64,000 nt of DNA, taken from assembly GCF_900215205.1 (NCBI RefSeq), contig NZ_OBDY01000005.1, positions 254,261-318,260 of the forward strand. The letters run 5' to 3'. Position numbers and translations under genes: made by a program. This DNA is from Paractinoplanes atraurantiacus (GTDB lineage Bacteria > Actinomycetota > Actinomycetes > Mycobacteriales > Micromonosporaceae). Within the stretch, counting starts at the first letter, position 1. Each line of letters opens with the position of its first letter. Of this stretch, positions 44,901-53,749 are shown one piece after another. The notes under the pieces are model-generated. The model was not told the DNA's origin. It made no database searches and was given only the letters and a program-made list of their open reading frames with translations.

Positions 44901-47900
44901 GTGTTGGTCCGCTTGTTGTAGTCGTGGACCCAGACGTCGCCGTCGTACCCGATGCCGGAGGGCTCCTTCTCCGCGGTGGTGCCGGGGATGGAGATCCGGG
45001 AGATGACCTCGCCGCCGGAGGTCGCGCCGACCTTGACGGCGGAAGCGGCGCTCGACGGCTTCACGCCGGTCGCGCCGGCCTTCCACGCGGCGAGGTCGAT
45101 CGTGCTGGCCGCGCCGGCGCCGGTGCGGGCGGTGGTCCCGGTGGCGTCGAGCTCGGGGTGCCGGGAGGCTTCGCCCAGGGTGTACGTCAAGGGGGACGAC
45201 CCGTTGTTCGTCAGCGTGAGCGAGCCCTTGCCGTTCTGGTCGGCGCCCAGCAGCGCGTCGAGGCCGTCGGCCTTCAGACCGGCGACGCCCGTGGTCAGGC
45301 GTACGTCAATTTTGGCTTGGTCGTAGAGATTCTTCAGCGAGAACGGGTAGGCCGCGGTCGTGTAGTTCGGTGCCTCGACCGTCATCGTGTAATCGCCGAC
45401 CGGAAGCTGGCGGTGCACGATGCCGGTGCCGTTGGTGGTGACGGCCTCCACGAGCCCGTCACCGTTGCTGAAGGACACCTTCGCGCCGGCGACCGGCAGC
45501 CCGTCGTTCTGGTCGGCGACGGTCGCGTCCAGATATCCGAAGTCCGGCATGTCGTAGGTGACGATCATGCCGTCACGCAGCACCGGGGAGCTCTCGGAGA
45601 ACCGGATGCCGTCGACGCCGGCCCAGCCCTGGATGCCCGTGGTGGCGTGCGCGCCGGCCGTCACCGGGTCGCTGGATCCGACACCCTCGCCGTAGCCGAA
45701 GATCACGGTGCCGGAGCGGGTGAGCGTGGCCGAGAAGCTGACCGGCTCCGTGTAGTCCGCCCGGTCCGGCCAGGCCCAGAGCTTGGCGTCGCGGTATTCG
45801 ATGACGAACGCGTCCTCGCCGTTGACCTTGGTGGCCGCCGTGAAGACACCGCCGCCGGGAGCGAACTCGACGGGAGTCTGTGAGTAGAACGGGAAGATGC
45901 CCGCACCGCCGGTGCCGGGCCCGGTGCTGGTGTCCGGCGAGATGACGCCGCGCAGGCCGATGCCGAGGGTGTCGTGGCTGCCGTTGTAGAGCGCGATCGG
46001 GAACGGCAGCTTCACCGTGGCCCACACACCGCTGCCGAAGGTGACCGGTTCGGTGCCGCGCAGGTACTCGCCCTCGGAGACGGCACAGCTGTAGCCGCCC
46101 TTGTCGACAACGAGCCCGACCGGGATCTCGGACGGCTCGTTCCGCGCGCCGACGGTCAGCGGGACCGTCGTGGGCGAGAAGCAGGCGTTGGGCTCGACGG
46201 CCAGGCCGTACGTGCCCTCGGGGACGGCGGCGATGGTGAACGTGCCGTCGGCACCCGTAGGTACCGGCTTCAACGGCGTGTCCTTGATGGACACATTGGC
46301 GTTCGGGACGGGCCGTTTCTTGTCGTCGACGACCCGGCCGCTGATGTCGTGCCTCGCGGCGGCGGTGAGCGGCAGCGTGACGGAGGTGTCCTGGCCGAGG
46401 GTGATCGTGACGTCGGCGGTCGCGGTCAGGTAGCCGAAGACCTTGGTGCTGAGCTTGTACTCGCCGACCGGGAGGTTGGTGGTGAACCGGCCGTCCTTGT
46501 CGGTGCCGATCGACCGGGTGAACGGCCCGCTGATCGTCACGTCCGCCGCGGGAACCGGGGCGCCGCCGGCGGTGACGACGCCGGTGAGGGTGCCGCCCTT
46601 GCGGGGCGCGAGCTCCAGCAGGCGTACGAGGTCGAGCCGCCCCTCGCCGTATTTGTTGTTGATCTCGGCGGTGCCGCCGCACTCGGTGTCGTCGACGTCG
46701 ACGGCCGACTCACCGAGCAGGCGACGGGTCTCGTCGACCTGCCCGATCAGCGTCGGATCGTAGCTCCAGAGCGCCGCGACGGCGCCGGCGACGTGCGGCG
46801 CCGCCATCGACGTGCCGGCCATCTCGACATAGCTGTCGCCCGGATAGGACGAGCGGACGTTGACACCCGGGGCGGAGATCTCCGGCTTGATCCGGTCGCC
46901 TTCGCCCTCACCCTTGCGGGAGAACGAGGCCAGGGTGCCGTCCTCCGAGTAGGCGCCGACGGAATAGGCGCTCGCCGCCGAGCCCGGCGAGGAGACGGTG
47001 TCGCAGGCCGCGTACGGCGAGGTGTTGCCCGACGACCAGGTGCTGAAGATGCCGGCGGCGGTCCAGGCCTCGTCGATCGCCTGGAAGAAGTCGTCGAAGT
47101 TGTGCTCGACGGTCTGACCCCACGAGTTGTTGATGACGTGGGGGCGCTTGGACGGGTCGGGGTTGTTGCCCTGCAGGTCGGTCGGTGCGAGCAGCCACCA
47201 GCCGGAGCGCAGCAGCGACTCGACGCCGTTCTCGCAGCAGCCGTTCGTGGCGATCCACTGCGCGTCCGGCGCGACGCCGACGTGGTCGGTGCCGTCGACG
47301 CCGACCATGGTGCCCATGGTGTGCGTGCCGTGGCCGTTGTCGTCGCACGGCGCGGTCGCGCACGAGCCCCGGCTGGCCATCCAGTTGTAGTTGTTGTCGA
47401 CGGTGCCGTCGGGCTTCGCGCCGCGGTACTGCCGCTTCAGGGCGGGGTGGTCGAACTGCACACCGGAGTCGAGGTTGGACACGGTGATGCCGGCGCCGGT
47501 GGCGCCCATGGTCCAGGCCTGCGGGGCGTGGATGGCCTCCAGGCCCCACGTGACCGTGTCGTCCGCCGTCGCGGCGGTGCGGGCGGACTGGGGCGTCTTC
47601 TCGTCCACGGGATCGACGAGCGCGACCTGCGGCGTCGTGTGGATCTCGGCGACCTGCGCCCGCGACGCCACGTCGAGGGCGAGTTGCTCGGTGCCGCCCT
47701 TGACCAGCACGGCGTTGACGATCGGGTAGGAGGTGTACTTGACGCCGGCCTTGTCGAGCTCGGGCGACACGGACGCCAGGGACTTCTTCGTGGCCGCGGT
47801 CAGCGCGTCGTAGACGAACCGGCCGCGGGCGGTCCAGTCGGCGATCTTCTTCGCCGGCCCGAGGTCGGCCCCGGTGTCGAAGGTGATCCAGAAGTCGGAG

Positions 47901-48052
47901 GACGGCTGCGAGCGGAAACGGTCCTTGAGTGTCGACTCGATCTTGCCGGCGGCCGGGCCGGGCTCCGGCTCGGCCGCGGACGCCGGTAGTTGCTGGAGCA
48001 TGCTCAGGCCGACCGCTGCGGCCAGCGTCGCCGCCAGGGCTTTGAATCTCAT
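41996..48052 (-). CDS. Very large secreted subtilisin-like serine protease (S8) with repeated accessory domains
   Basis: This 2018-residue protein starts at ATG 48052. It has a Sec signal peptide (1-27) and an I9-like propeptide region (about 35-150), then the S8 domain with Asp195 (SNLDSGVQ), His241 (NGHGTHTMG) and Ser415 (AGTSMAAPHVAG). Carboxypeptidase-regulatory-like repeats follow from about 485. Two copies of a beta-rich NHL/nidogen-like module appear (YSCAVSEGEYLRG and YTMKVTEGLYRQG, each with a GYGxGVG motif). Two malectin-like modules follow, each with SWGY.G...RTQRT...Y.F..AP.GTY.I...FAEIEKV..GKR.FDVL. A propeller-like stretch (about 1000-1220) separates the halves. It is predicted to digest protein at a polysaccharide surface. 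The modular duplication is notable, and the LAL regulator gene lies upstream in the same direction. Confidence 0.85.
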   Translation of the reverse strand: MRFKALAATLAAAVGLSMLQQLPASAAEPEPGPAAGKIESTLKDRFRSQPSSDFWITFDTGADLGPAKKIADWTARGRFVYDALTAATKKSLASVSPELDKAGVKYTSYPIVNAVLVKGGTEQLALDVASRAQVAEIHTTPQVALVDPVDEKTPQSARTAATADDTVTWGLEAIHAPQAWTMGATGAGITVSNLDSGVQFDHPALKRQYRGAKPDGTVDNNYNWMASRGSCATAPCDDNGHGTHTMGTMVGVDGTDHVGVAPDAQWIATNGCCENGVESLLRSGWWLLAPTDLQGNNPDPSKRPHVINNSWGQTVEHNFDDFFQAIDEAWTAAGIFSTWSSGNTSPYAACDTVSSPGSAASAYSVGAYSEDGTLASFSRKGEGEGDRIKPEISAPGVNVRSSYPGDSYVEMAGTSMAAPHVAGAVAALWSYDPTLIGQVDETRRLLGESAVDVDDTECGGTAEINNKYGEGRLDLVRLLELAPRKGGTLTGVVTAGGAPVPAADVTISGPFTRSIGTDKDGRFTTNLPVGEYKLSTKVFGYLTATADVTITLGQDTSVTLPLTAAARHDISGRVVDDKKRPVPNANVSIKDTPLKPVPTGADGTFTIAAVPEGTYGLAVEPNACFSPTTVPLTVGARNEPSEIPVGLVVDKGGYSCAVSEGEYLRGTEPVTFGSGVWATVKLPFPIALYNGSHDTLGIGLRGVISPDTSTGPGTGGAGIFPFYSQTPVEFAPGGGVFTAATKVNGEDAFVIEYRDAKLWAWPDRADYTEPVSFSATLTRSGTVIFGYGEGVGSSDPVTAGAHATTGIQGWAGVDGIRFSESSPVLRDGMIVTYDMPDFGYLDATVADQNDGLPVAGAKVSFSNGDGLVEAVTTNGTGIVHRQLPVGDYTMTVEAPNYTTAAYPFSLKNLYDQAKIDVRLTTGVAGLKADGLDALLGADQNGKGSLTLTNNGSSPLTYTLGEASRHPELDATGTTARTGAGAASTIDLAAWKAGATGVKPSSAASAVKVGATSGGEVISRISIPGTTAEKEPSGIGYDGDVWVHDYNKRTNTAYTVTGKKTGKVFDASWNPEYRAFDMALDTKTGDMCQMEDSPASYIHCFNRDTGKETRQIKGDWSTLQLTGLAYNPAQDVFYVGGRTNGMIGTVAGTSHDNAGALLSFCAPPLPEVMGLAYNQASDTIWYTDLTSNRPTRLLQVDPEDCSLVNAWWFPGQKAGQGGGLETDATGALWAADQIADDVVLVDVEDDLLTDLPWLSLSSTGGTLAPGQSATVKVSISSKGAKPGVQGANIVVRSDSGRQSKAYVPVTLTTTKYQVGLNAGGAKLTDGSGYTWSADQAAGKKSWGYEGKTKVATTKAPIAPLFQSQRTTADKQLFYRFPDAPKGTYAIDFGFAEIEKVAKGKRVFDVLVDGTLQDYAYDPAAAVGLNTPDWRQAVVKHEGGPLTVELRGSKGLKPPSIAALRVTLDPRADVAEPEQPEQPDPGPVPVAPAGRSYTMKVTEGLYRQGTQESGWHGDDLCGPLFFDAGYLQPFYDTAWDGVCVTTNGALTFDRANVSGNNGTLPSSNPIDAIYPFWDDLVVDDEAGIYFGTTEVDGMPAQVVEWRNVAFYSDQTARVSFSVTLIADGRVQIGYGDGVGGDNPLTQGSSATVGVESLNRNPAGQYSVDQPVLKAGLGLEYSLPASGTIEGTVTDKNDGKPIEGAIVTLNGRVLTTDLKGRWKAQALVGENTVQVEAPNYVTASRSVTIAKKDQAEVRDTALTTGIATVTGGDLDWLLDKGQKATANVTVTNSGSAPLDVRVSEQADMPWLTLTGAAATGTVKLAAGKSTTVTVTAGNAGIKPGVLTGDLLVATNAGKGGTQVEPVRLATSAYWKAVDAGGPGYGSWSPDQALGSRSWGYVGGQVRTTRADIAGTQDDPLFRTQRTGETFRYVFKNAPAGTYRIGLDFAEIEKVKPGKRAFDVLADGKIALYDHDVQAKVGTLTADTNTVIVKHPGGDLTIAFTREKGEEDPILNALKVQEDPRL

Positions 48053-48067
48053 GGGGGTCCCTTCCGC

Positions 48068-48199
48068 CTACAGCGGTTGGTAGGGGTCGTGGCTCTCGTG
48101 GTCGTCGCCGGCGTCGTCGTCGGCGTCGTCCGGCAGCTCGACAGGTGGCGGATGCTCGTCGGCGGGTTCGTCACGCATCGGCCACTGGCTATGGATCAT
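48068..48199 (-). CDS. Small acidic protein upstream of the subtilase gene
   Basis: This 43-codon frame starts at ATG 48199 and ends in TAG 48068, 15 bases before the subtilase ATG, with its GGAAGGGA ribosome site in the gap. The peptide begins MIHSQWPMRDEPADEHPP and contains a run DDADDDAGDD followed by HESHDPYQPL. It is strongly acidic and has no signal or membrane helix. It may be a leader or an unannotated small protein co-transcribed with the protease. Codon use fits the genome, but chance cannot be excluded. Confidence 0.4.
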   Translation of the reverse strand: MIHSQWPMRDEPADEHPPPVELPDDADDDAGDDHESHDPYQPL

Positions 48200-48255
48200 G
48201 GAGCCATGCTCGGGCGGAACGAGCGACCTTAGCTATTAGGCGGATACGTCAATCT

Positions 48256-51165
48256 TCACGACTCGGCGAACACGCCGGCCTCGACCGCCTTGACCGCGAG
48301 GGCGGTCCGGGAGTTCACGTTCAGCTTGCGCATCGCCGCGCGCAGCTGCTGGTCCACTGTGGCCGGCGACTTGGCCAGGATCCGGCTGATCTCCCGGTTC
48401 GTCTTGCCGGCCACGACCAGCTGGACCACGTCGAGCTCGCGGGGTGAGAGCTGATCCCCGTAGCCGCGGCGGCCGCCGCGCCACAGTCGCGGAACCTCGG
48501 CGCCGTGCTCACGGAGCCGCTGGGCGACACGGTCGGCGTCACCGCGGGCACCCAGCCGGAACAGCTGCTCGTACTGGGCCGCGAGCAGTTGGCGGCCCGG
48601 CTCGGCGCGGCCCTGCGCCAGGAGCGCCTCGGCCCGGCGCTCGCGGGCCAGCATGGCGTCGTACGGGCGCGGCAGGGCGCTCCAGGCGCGCGCCGCCCGC
48701 TCCCAGGCCGTCGCCGCCCGGGCGTGGTCTCCGGCCGCGGCGAGCAGCAGGGCACGGCACACGGTGAGCGCGGCCCGGGGCGCGGGCGCCGTACGGCCAC
48801 GCAGTCCCCGGGCGAACTGGCCGGCCAGGCGGGTCGCGGCCGCGAGGTCACCGGCGGCGAGGAGCGCCTCGACGCGGGCCGGAACAAGGTCCGTCGCCCA
48901 GATCCAGATGCCCTTGCGCCGGACGGTGTCCATCGGCTCGTCCGTGATGCGCAGCGCCCGGCGGTGGTCTCCGTCCGTCAGCCACAACCGGGCCAGCGCG
49001 GCCGAGGCCTCCATCGTGTCGTCGGCCGCGCCGAGGCGGGCCGACTCCTCGAGAACCAGCCGGAACTGCTCCTCCGCGGCTCGCCGCCGTCCGGCCGCGG
49101 CCGCCAGCCGGGCCGCGAGGCGGATGCTGCCCAGGTAATGCGCAGGCCGGTCGCGGTCGGCGTCGGCGAGGGCCGCGCTCGTCTCGGCCAGACCGTCCCA
49201 CCGGCCGGTGTTCCAGGCCAGGTTGGCCTGTTCCAGCCGGACGTTGTGCTGCAACCGGGACGCCTGCTCGGCCTCGGCGAGGCGCATGGCCACGGTGAGG
49301 TGTTCCCCGGCGTCGGCGTAGCGGCCCCAGATCAGCGCCCCGGTGCCGACGTTCACGTGGATGCGGGCCACGTCGAGCCGCTCCCCCGCCGTGGTGCCGT
49401 CGACGGGCAGGCCGGCGACGACGTCCCAGGCTTCCTCCTCGCCCAGCATGAGCAACGCCGCGGCCCGGTTCCCGGCCAGGTTCAGCCGCTGCGCGGGCGA
49501 CTCGATCCGGGCGGTCAGCTCGGCCGCGCGATCCAGCCAGCGCCGATGGGTCGAGGCCGGCCACGGTCCCGCGTACGCCCAGCCGAGGTAGGTCATCGCC
49601 CGGGCCGCCTCGACCGGGTCGTGGCCGAGGTTGGCCACCGCCTGCTCCAGCTCGCCGAGCGCGGCCTGGGCCTCGCCCCCGGTGATCAGGAGCCGGCCCA
49701 GGGGGTTGCGGATCTCGGCCTGCTCGCGGGCGGAGAGCCCCGGCGTCTCCAAAACCGAGCGCAGGGTACGGACCACCCGGTGGTAGACCTCGTCGACCGG
49801 TTCACGGCGGCGCAGCGCGGCGACTCCGGCGATGCGGGCGACACGTGCCCGGTCCACCGGCGGCAGCACGGCCCGCGACAGCAGGTCGACCAGCAGGCCG
49901 ACCGCCTTGGTGTGGTCACCCGAGGCCATGGCCAGCTCGGCGCCCTGCTCGGCGTACCGCGCCCAGGACGGCTTCTCGCCGGCCTCGCGGAAGTGGTGGG
50001 CCAGGCGGGCCACGGGCGGCGGCTGGAGGTGCTCCAGGGCCCGGCCGGCCAGCAGGTGGAAGTGCCTGCGGTCGGTCAAGGGGATCGCTTCGTAGACCGC
50101 GGCGGCGGCCAGCACGTGCCGGAACCGCCACCGGCCACGGTCGTCCCCGTCCAGGACACCGGCGCCGGCCGCCTCCGCGATGGCGGCCCGGCACTCGTCC
50201 GGCGTCAGGCCGGCGGTCATCGCGACCGTCGCCACCGAGGAGCGCTCGGCCAACGTGGCCGCGGCCCGCAGTGCCTGCTGCGCCGCGGGCGACAGACGGC
50301 TCACCCGCTCCCGGGTGGAGTCGCGCACCGTCGGCGGGACCTGAAGCTCGCGCAGCTTCAGCCGGACCCACTGTCCATCGCGGAAGACGAGTTCGGCCCG
50401 GTCGCACATGAGGCGGACCGACTCCTCCACGGCCAGTGGAACGCCGCCGGTCCGGTCGTGCATGAACGTCGTGAACTCCGGCGAGATCGGGTTGCCGTCC
50501 AGCATCGAGGACACCAGCGCCGCCGTGTCGTCCGGCCGCATGGGCGCCAGGGCGATCCTCAGCTGGGTCACGCCCGCGGGCAACCGGGACGTCAGCCGCA
50601 GCAGGAGCGATCCGTCGTCCACCTCCTCCGGCCGATAGGAGATCACGAGGCTGAGGCCGTCCGCCCGCTGCCGGGAGATGACGAACAGCAGGAACTCGAG
50701 GGTCACCTCGTCGGCCCAGTGCGCGTCCTCGAGCACGAGAACATCGACGCGCAGAGCGCGCAGCAACTCGTCGAGGGCCCGGAACAGACGATGCCGGGCC
50801 GCCTTCGCATCGTCCAAGGGCGGCAACGCGGGCGGCAGGTCCTCCGACCATTCGGGGAACAGGGGCCGTAACGCGCCCGCGAGCTCGCTGAGCCGCGGGC
50901 GCGGCACCGGGCGCTCGACACCGAGGAACGCGTCGACGATCGGCCCCAGGGTCAGCGACTCGCGCAGCGGCGGGCACACCGACACCAGAGCGGTGCGCTG
51001 GTCCGGCGCGGCCAGCCACTCGCGCAGCAGCCGGCTCTTGCCGATCCCGGCCTCGCCCTCCACCAGCACGATCGCCGGAGGCCGGTCCAGGGCACCGCGC
51101 AGCGCCGCCATCTCCCGATCGCGGCCGACGAAACGTGGCGTGAAGACGGGGGCGGGGTCGAGCAT
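48256..51165 (-). CDS. LuxR-family regulator with ATPase domain (LAL type)
   Basis: This 969-residue protein starts at ATG 51165 (MLDPAPVFTPRFVGRDREMAALRGAL). The AAA/NACHT-like ATPase has the Walker A VEGEAGIGKSRLLREW and Walker B VLVLEDAHWADEVTLEFLL. A long helical TPR-like middle part follows (residues about 380-880). The C-terminal LuxR helix-turn-helix is QLSPRELDVVQLVVAGKTNREISRILAKSPATVDQQLRAAMRKLNV. LAL regulators (MalT type) bind an inducer and ATP and activate transcription. The likely targets are the neighbouring secreted protease, or the CBM32 gene on its other side. Confidence 0.9.
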   Translation of the reverse strand: MLDPAPVFTPRFVGRDREMAALRGALDRPPAIVLVEGEAGIGKSRLLREWLAAPDQRTALVSVCPPLRESLTLGPIVDAFLGVERPVPRPRLSELAGALRPLFPEWSEDLPPALPPLDDAKAARHRLFRALDELLRALRVDVLVLEDAHWADEVTLEFLLFVISRQRADGLSLVISYRPEEVDDGSLLLRLTSRLPAGVTQLRIALAPMRPDDTAALVSSMLDGNPISPEFTTFMHDRTGGVPLAVEESVRLMCDRAELVFRDGQWVRLKLRELQVPPTVRDSTRERVSRLSPAAQQALRAAATLAERSSVATVAMTAGLTPDECRAAIAEAAGAGVLDGDDRGRWRFRHVLAAAAVYEAIPLTDRRHFHLLAGRALEHLQPPPVARLAHHFREAGEKPSWARYAEQGAELAMASGDHTKAVGLLVDLLSRAVLPPVDRARVARIAGVAALRRREPVDEVYHRVVRTLRSVLETPGLSAREQAEIRNPLGRLLITGGEAQAALGELEQAVANLGHDPVEAARAMTYLGWAYAGPWPASTHRRWLDRAAELTARIESPAQRLNLAGNRAAALLMLGEEEAWDVVAGLPVDGTTAGERLDVARIHVNVGTGALIWGRYADAGEHLTVAMRLAEAEQASRLQHNVRLEQANLAWNTGRWDGLAETSAALADADRDRPAHYLGSIRLAARLAAAAGRRRAAEEQFRLVLEESARLGAADDTMEASAALARLWLTDGDHRRALRITDEPMDTVRRKGIWIWATDLVPARVEALLAAGDLAAATRLAGQFARGLRGRTAPAPRAALTVCRALLLAAAGDHARAATAWERAARAWSALPRPYDAMLARERRAEALLAQGRAEPGRQLLAAQYEQLFRLGARGDADRVAQRLREHGAEVPRLWRGGRRGYGDQLSPRELDVVQLVVAGKTNREISRILAKSPATVDQQLRAAMRKLNVNSRTALAVKAVEAGVFAES

Positions 51166-51285
51166 GCGCGATGATCTCGCTTTTCGGCGCCGGAGCACAA
51201 GACACAGTGGCGATAACCATTTTTTCGCCGACTATTTCGCCATGACCAGAAAGGGCAGTCCAGGCCGCCCTTTGTTGCCAACACA

Positions 51286-51313
51286 TTGACGCGTCGCAAC
51301 ACGGTGGTAACAA
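51286..51313 (+). promoter_or_regulatory. Promoter of the CBM32/beta-helix gene
   Basis: TTGACG (51286-51291) and TAACAA (51308-51313) are spaced by 16 bp, 37 bp before ATG 51351. Confidence 0.55.
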
Positions 51314-51316
51314 TCC

Positions 51317-51330
51317 GGAAAGCGCTCTCT
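51317..51330. promoter_or_regulatory. LacI-type operator-like site
   Basis: GGAAAGCGCTCTCT is centred on AGCGCT, the core of LacI-family operators such as the CebR box, with imperfect flanks. It lies just after the predicted -10 box, where repressor binding would block initiation. Confidence 0.5.
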
Positions 51331-51350
51331 CCCCCAAGAAAGCAGGCGTT

Positions 51351-53591
51351 ATGACATCCCCACCACCGCTGGTCCGCAGGCGCCGCGGGCTGGTTGCGCT
51401 CAGTGCGGTTCTCGCCGGAGCTCTCGCCACCACCGTCGTCACCGTCGCCACCGATGCCAGTGCTGCGGAAGTGCCGCTGTCGCAGGGCAAGCCGGCCACC
51501 GCCTCGTCCGTCGAGAGCGCCGCCTACCCCGCCTCGGCCGCGGTCGACGGCAACACCGGCACCCGCTGGTCCAGCACGTTCGCCGATCCGCAGTGGTTGC
51601 AGGTCGACCTCGGCAGCACGCAGACGATCAGCCGCGTCGTGCTGAACTGGGAGGCGGCCTACGCCTCGGCGTTCACCATCCAGACCTCGCCGAACGGCTC
51701 CACCTGGACGACCATCTCCCCGGTGACGACCGGCCGGGCCGGCGAGCAGACCCTGAACGTCTCCGGCAGCGGGCGCTATGTGCGGATGAACGGCACCATC
51801 CGCGCCACCCCGTACGGCTACTCGCTCTGGGAGTTCCAGGTCTTCGGCACCGCTGTCACCCCGACGACGCCCACGCCGACCCCGAGCGGGCCGTCTCTGC
51901 CCACGTCCGACACCCCTGACCTGGGTGCGAACGTGCGGATCTTCGACCCGTCCACGCCGGCCGCGACCATCCAGTCGGCGGTGGACCAGGCGTTCAACGC
52001 GCAGCTGCGCAGCCCGACCGCGCAGTTCGGCACCCAGCGCCACGTGTTCCTGTTCAAGCCCGGCACGTACGGGCGGGTGTGGGCCAACGTCGGCTTCTAC
52101 ACGACGGTCGCCGGCCTCGGCCTCAACCCGGACGACGTGACGATCAACGGCGCGGTCAACGTCGACTCCGGGTGGAACTACGGCGACGAGAAGAACGCCA
52201 CCCAGAACTTCTGGCGCAGCATGGAGAACCTGTCCATCGTGCCCGAGGGCGGCACCAACCGGTGGGCCGTCTCCCAGGCCGCACCGATGCGCCGCGTGCA
52301 CATCAAGGGCAACCTGACCCTGGCCCCCTCCAACCAGGACAACGGGCAGGGCTACTCCAGCGGCGGCTACCTGGCCGACTCCGTGGTCGACGGCGTCGTG
52401 TCCTCGGGCTCGCAGCAGCAGTGGTACACCCGCGACAGCCGGATCGGCCGCTGGGACGGCGGCGTCTGGAACATGGTCTTCTCCGGCGTCCAGGGCGGCC
52501 CGGCCAACGCGTTCCCGAACCCGCCGCACACCACCCTGGCGACCACCCCGGTCACCCGGGAGAAGCCTTTCCTGTACGTCGACAGCGCCGGCCTCTACCG
52601 CGTCTTCGTGCCCGCCCTGCGGCGCGCCTCGTCCGGCGCCAGCTGGCCCAACACCGCCGGCACCTCGATTCCGATGCGGGAGTTCTACGTCGCCAAGCCC
52701 GGTGACAGCGCCGCCCGGATCAACTCCGCCCTCGCTCAGGGCCTGAACCTGTTCTTCACGCCCGGCACGTACGCCCTGAACGAGACCATCCGGGTCACCC
52801 GCCCGAACACCGTGGTGACCGGCATCGGATATCCGACGCTGATCCCGAACAACGGCGTCGAGGCCCTGAACATCGCCGACGTCGACGGTGTCAAGGTCAG
52901 CGGCCTGACCTTCGACGCCGGGACGACGAACAGCCCGACGCTGATGACCGTCGGCCGGGCCGGCGTCCACACCGACCACTCCGCCAACCCGATCAGCCTC
53001 CAGGACGTCTTCTTCCGCATCGGCAGCAGCGTCCAGGGCAAGGCCACGACCACCCTCGCCGTGCACAGCGACGACACGCTCATCGACCACATCTGGGCCT
53101 GGCGGGCCGACCACGGCGGCGCGCCCACCGGCTGGACGGTCAACACCGGCGACACCGGCCTGCTGGTGAACGGCGACGACGTCCTCGCCACCGGCCTGTT
53201 CGTCGAGCACTACCAGAAGTACGAGGTGGTCTGGAACGGCAACCGCGGACGTACGATCTTCTTCCAGAACGAGAAGCCGTACGACGTACCCAACCAGGCG
53301 GCCTGGATCGGGCCGCGAGGCAACGGCTACGCCGCCTACAAGGTCGCCGACACCGTGACCGACCACGAGCTGTGGGGCGGCGGTTCGTACGCCTACTTCA
53401 ACGTCAACCCCAGCGTCCGGGTGGACCGCGCCTTCGAGGTGCCCGTCCGGTCCGGCGTCCGGCTGCACAGCGTCCTCACCGTCTCGCTCGGCGACGTGGG
53501 CACCATCGCCAACGTCGTCAACGACACCGGCGGCGCCGTTCCCAACCCGGCCGGCAACACCACCCCGCGCCAGGTCGTGAACTTCCCCTGA
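51351..53591 (+). CDS. Secreted CBM32 (F5/8C) plus right-handed beta-helix protein
   Basis: This 746-residue protein starts at ATG 51351. A signal peptide (RRGLVALSAVLAGALATTVVTVATDASA) is followed by an F5/8 type C domain (about 45-165: QGKPATASSVESAAYPASAAVDGNTGTRWSSTFADPQWLQVDLG) and a PT linker. A long beta-helix domain follows with FDPSTPAATIQSAVDQAF, FLFKPGTYG, NLFFTPGTYALNETIRVTRPNTVVTGIGYPTLIPNNG and repeated G.TF/V..L strands, as in GH55-like or pectin-lyase-fold enzymes. Relatives are often labelled adenylyl cyclase without support. It probably binds and degrades an extracellular beta-glucan or similar polymer. A promoter and LacI-like operator precede it and a strong hairpin follows it. 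Confidence 0.8.
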   Translation: MTSPPPLVRRRRGLVALSAVLAGALATTVVTVATDASAAEVPLSQGKPATASSVESAAYPASAAVDGNTGTRWSSTFADPQWLQVDLGSTQTISRVVLNWEAAYASAFTIQTSPNGSTWTTISPVTTGRAGEQTLNVSGSGRYVRMNGTIRATPYGYSLWEFQVFGTAVTPTTPTPTPSGPSLPTSDTPDLGANVRIFDPSTPAATIQSAVDQAFNAQLRSPTAQFGTQRHVFLFKPGTYGRVWANVGFYTTVAGLGLNPDDVTINGAVNVDSGWNYGDEKNATQNFWRSMENLSIVPEGGTNRWAVSQAAPMRRVHIKGNLTLAPSNQDNGQGYSSGGYLADSVVDGVVSSGSQQQWYTRDSRIGRWDGGVWNMVFSGVQGGPANAFPNPPHTTLATTPVTREKPFLYVDSAGLYRVFVPALRRASSGASWPNTAGTSIPMREFYVAKPGDSAARINSALAQGLNLFFTPGTYALNETIRVTRPNTVVTGIGYPTLIPNNGVEALNIADVDGVKVSGLTFDAGTTNSPTLMTVGRAGVHTDHSANPISLQDVFFRIGSSVQGKATTTLAVHSDDTLIDHIWAWRADHGGAPTGWTVNTGDTGLLVNGDDVLATGLFVEHYQKYEVVWNGNRGRTIFFQNEKPYDVPNQAAWIGPRGNGYAAYKVADTVTDHELWGGGSYAYFNVNPSVRVDRAFEVPVRSGVRLHSVLTVSLGDVGTIANVVNDTGGAVPNPAGNTTPRQVVNFP

Positions 53592-53608
53592 CCCCCATGG
53601 CGTGACAC

Positions 53609-53643
53609 GGCGGCCATCGGTGCGACCCGCACCGGTGGCCGCC
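53609..53643 (+). terminator. Terminator hairpin after the CBM32 gene
   Basis: The 16-base arms 53609-53624 and 53628-53643 pair with a single T-G mismatch around a 3-base loop, 17 bp after the stop. Confidence 0.8.
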
Positions 53644-53749
53644 TTCGCACCGCATCGTCGGAGATCGGCCAGTCCGCCGCGCAGGTGGACAGCGATTGAC
53701 CACTATCTGACCTGGACTTTGAGCAACCGGCGGCCCGATCCTCAGCCCC

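Noticed and set aside
42092..45883. A 1263-residue open frame on the plus strand
   Set aside because: It is the antisense of the subtilase gene. Its composition (Arg/Gly/Val/Asp-rich) shows no domain, and the minus frame has clear catalytic motifs.
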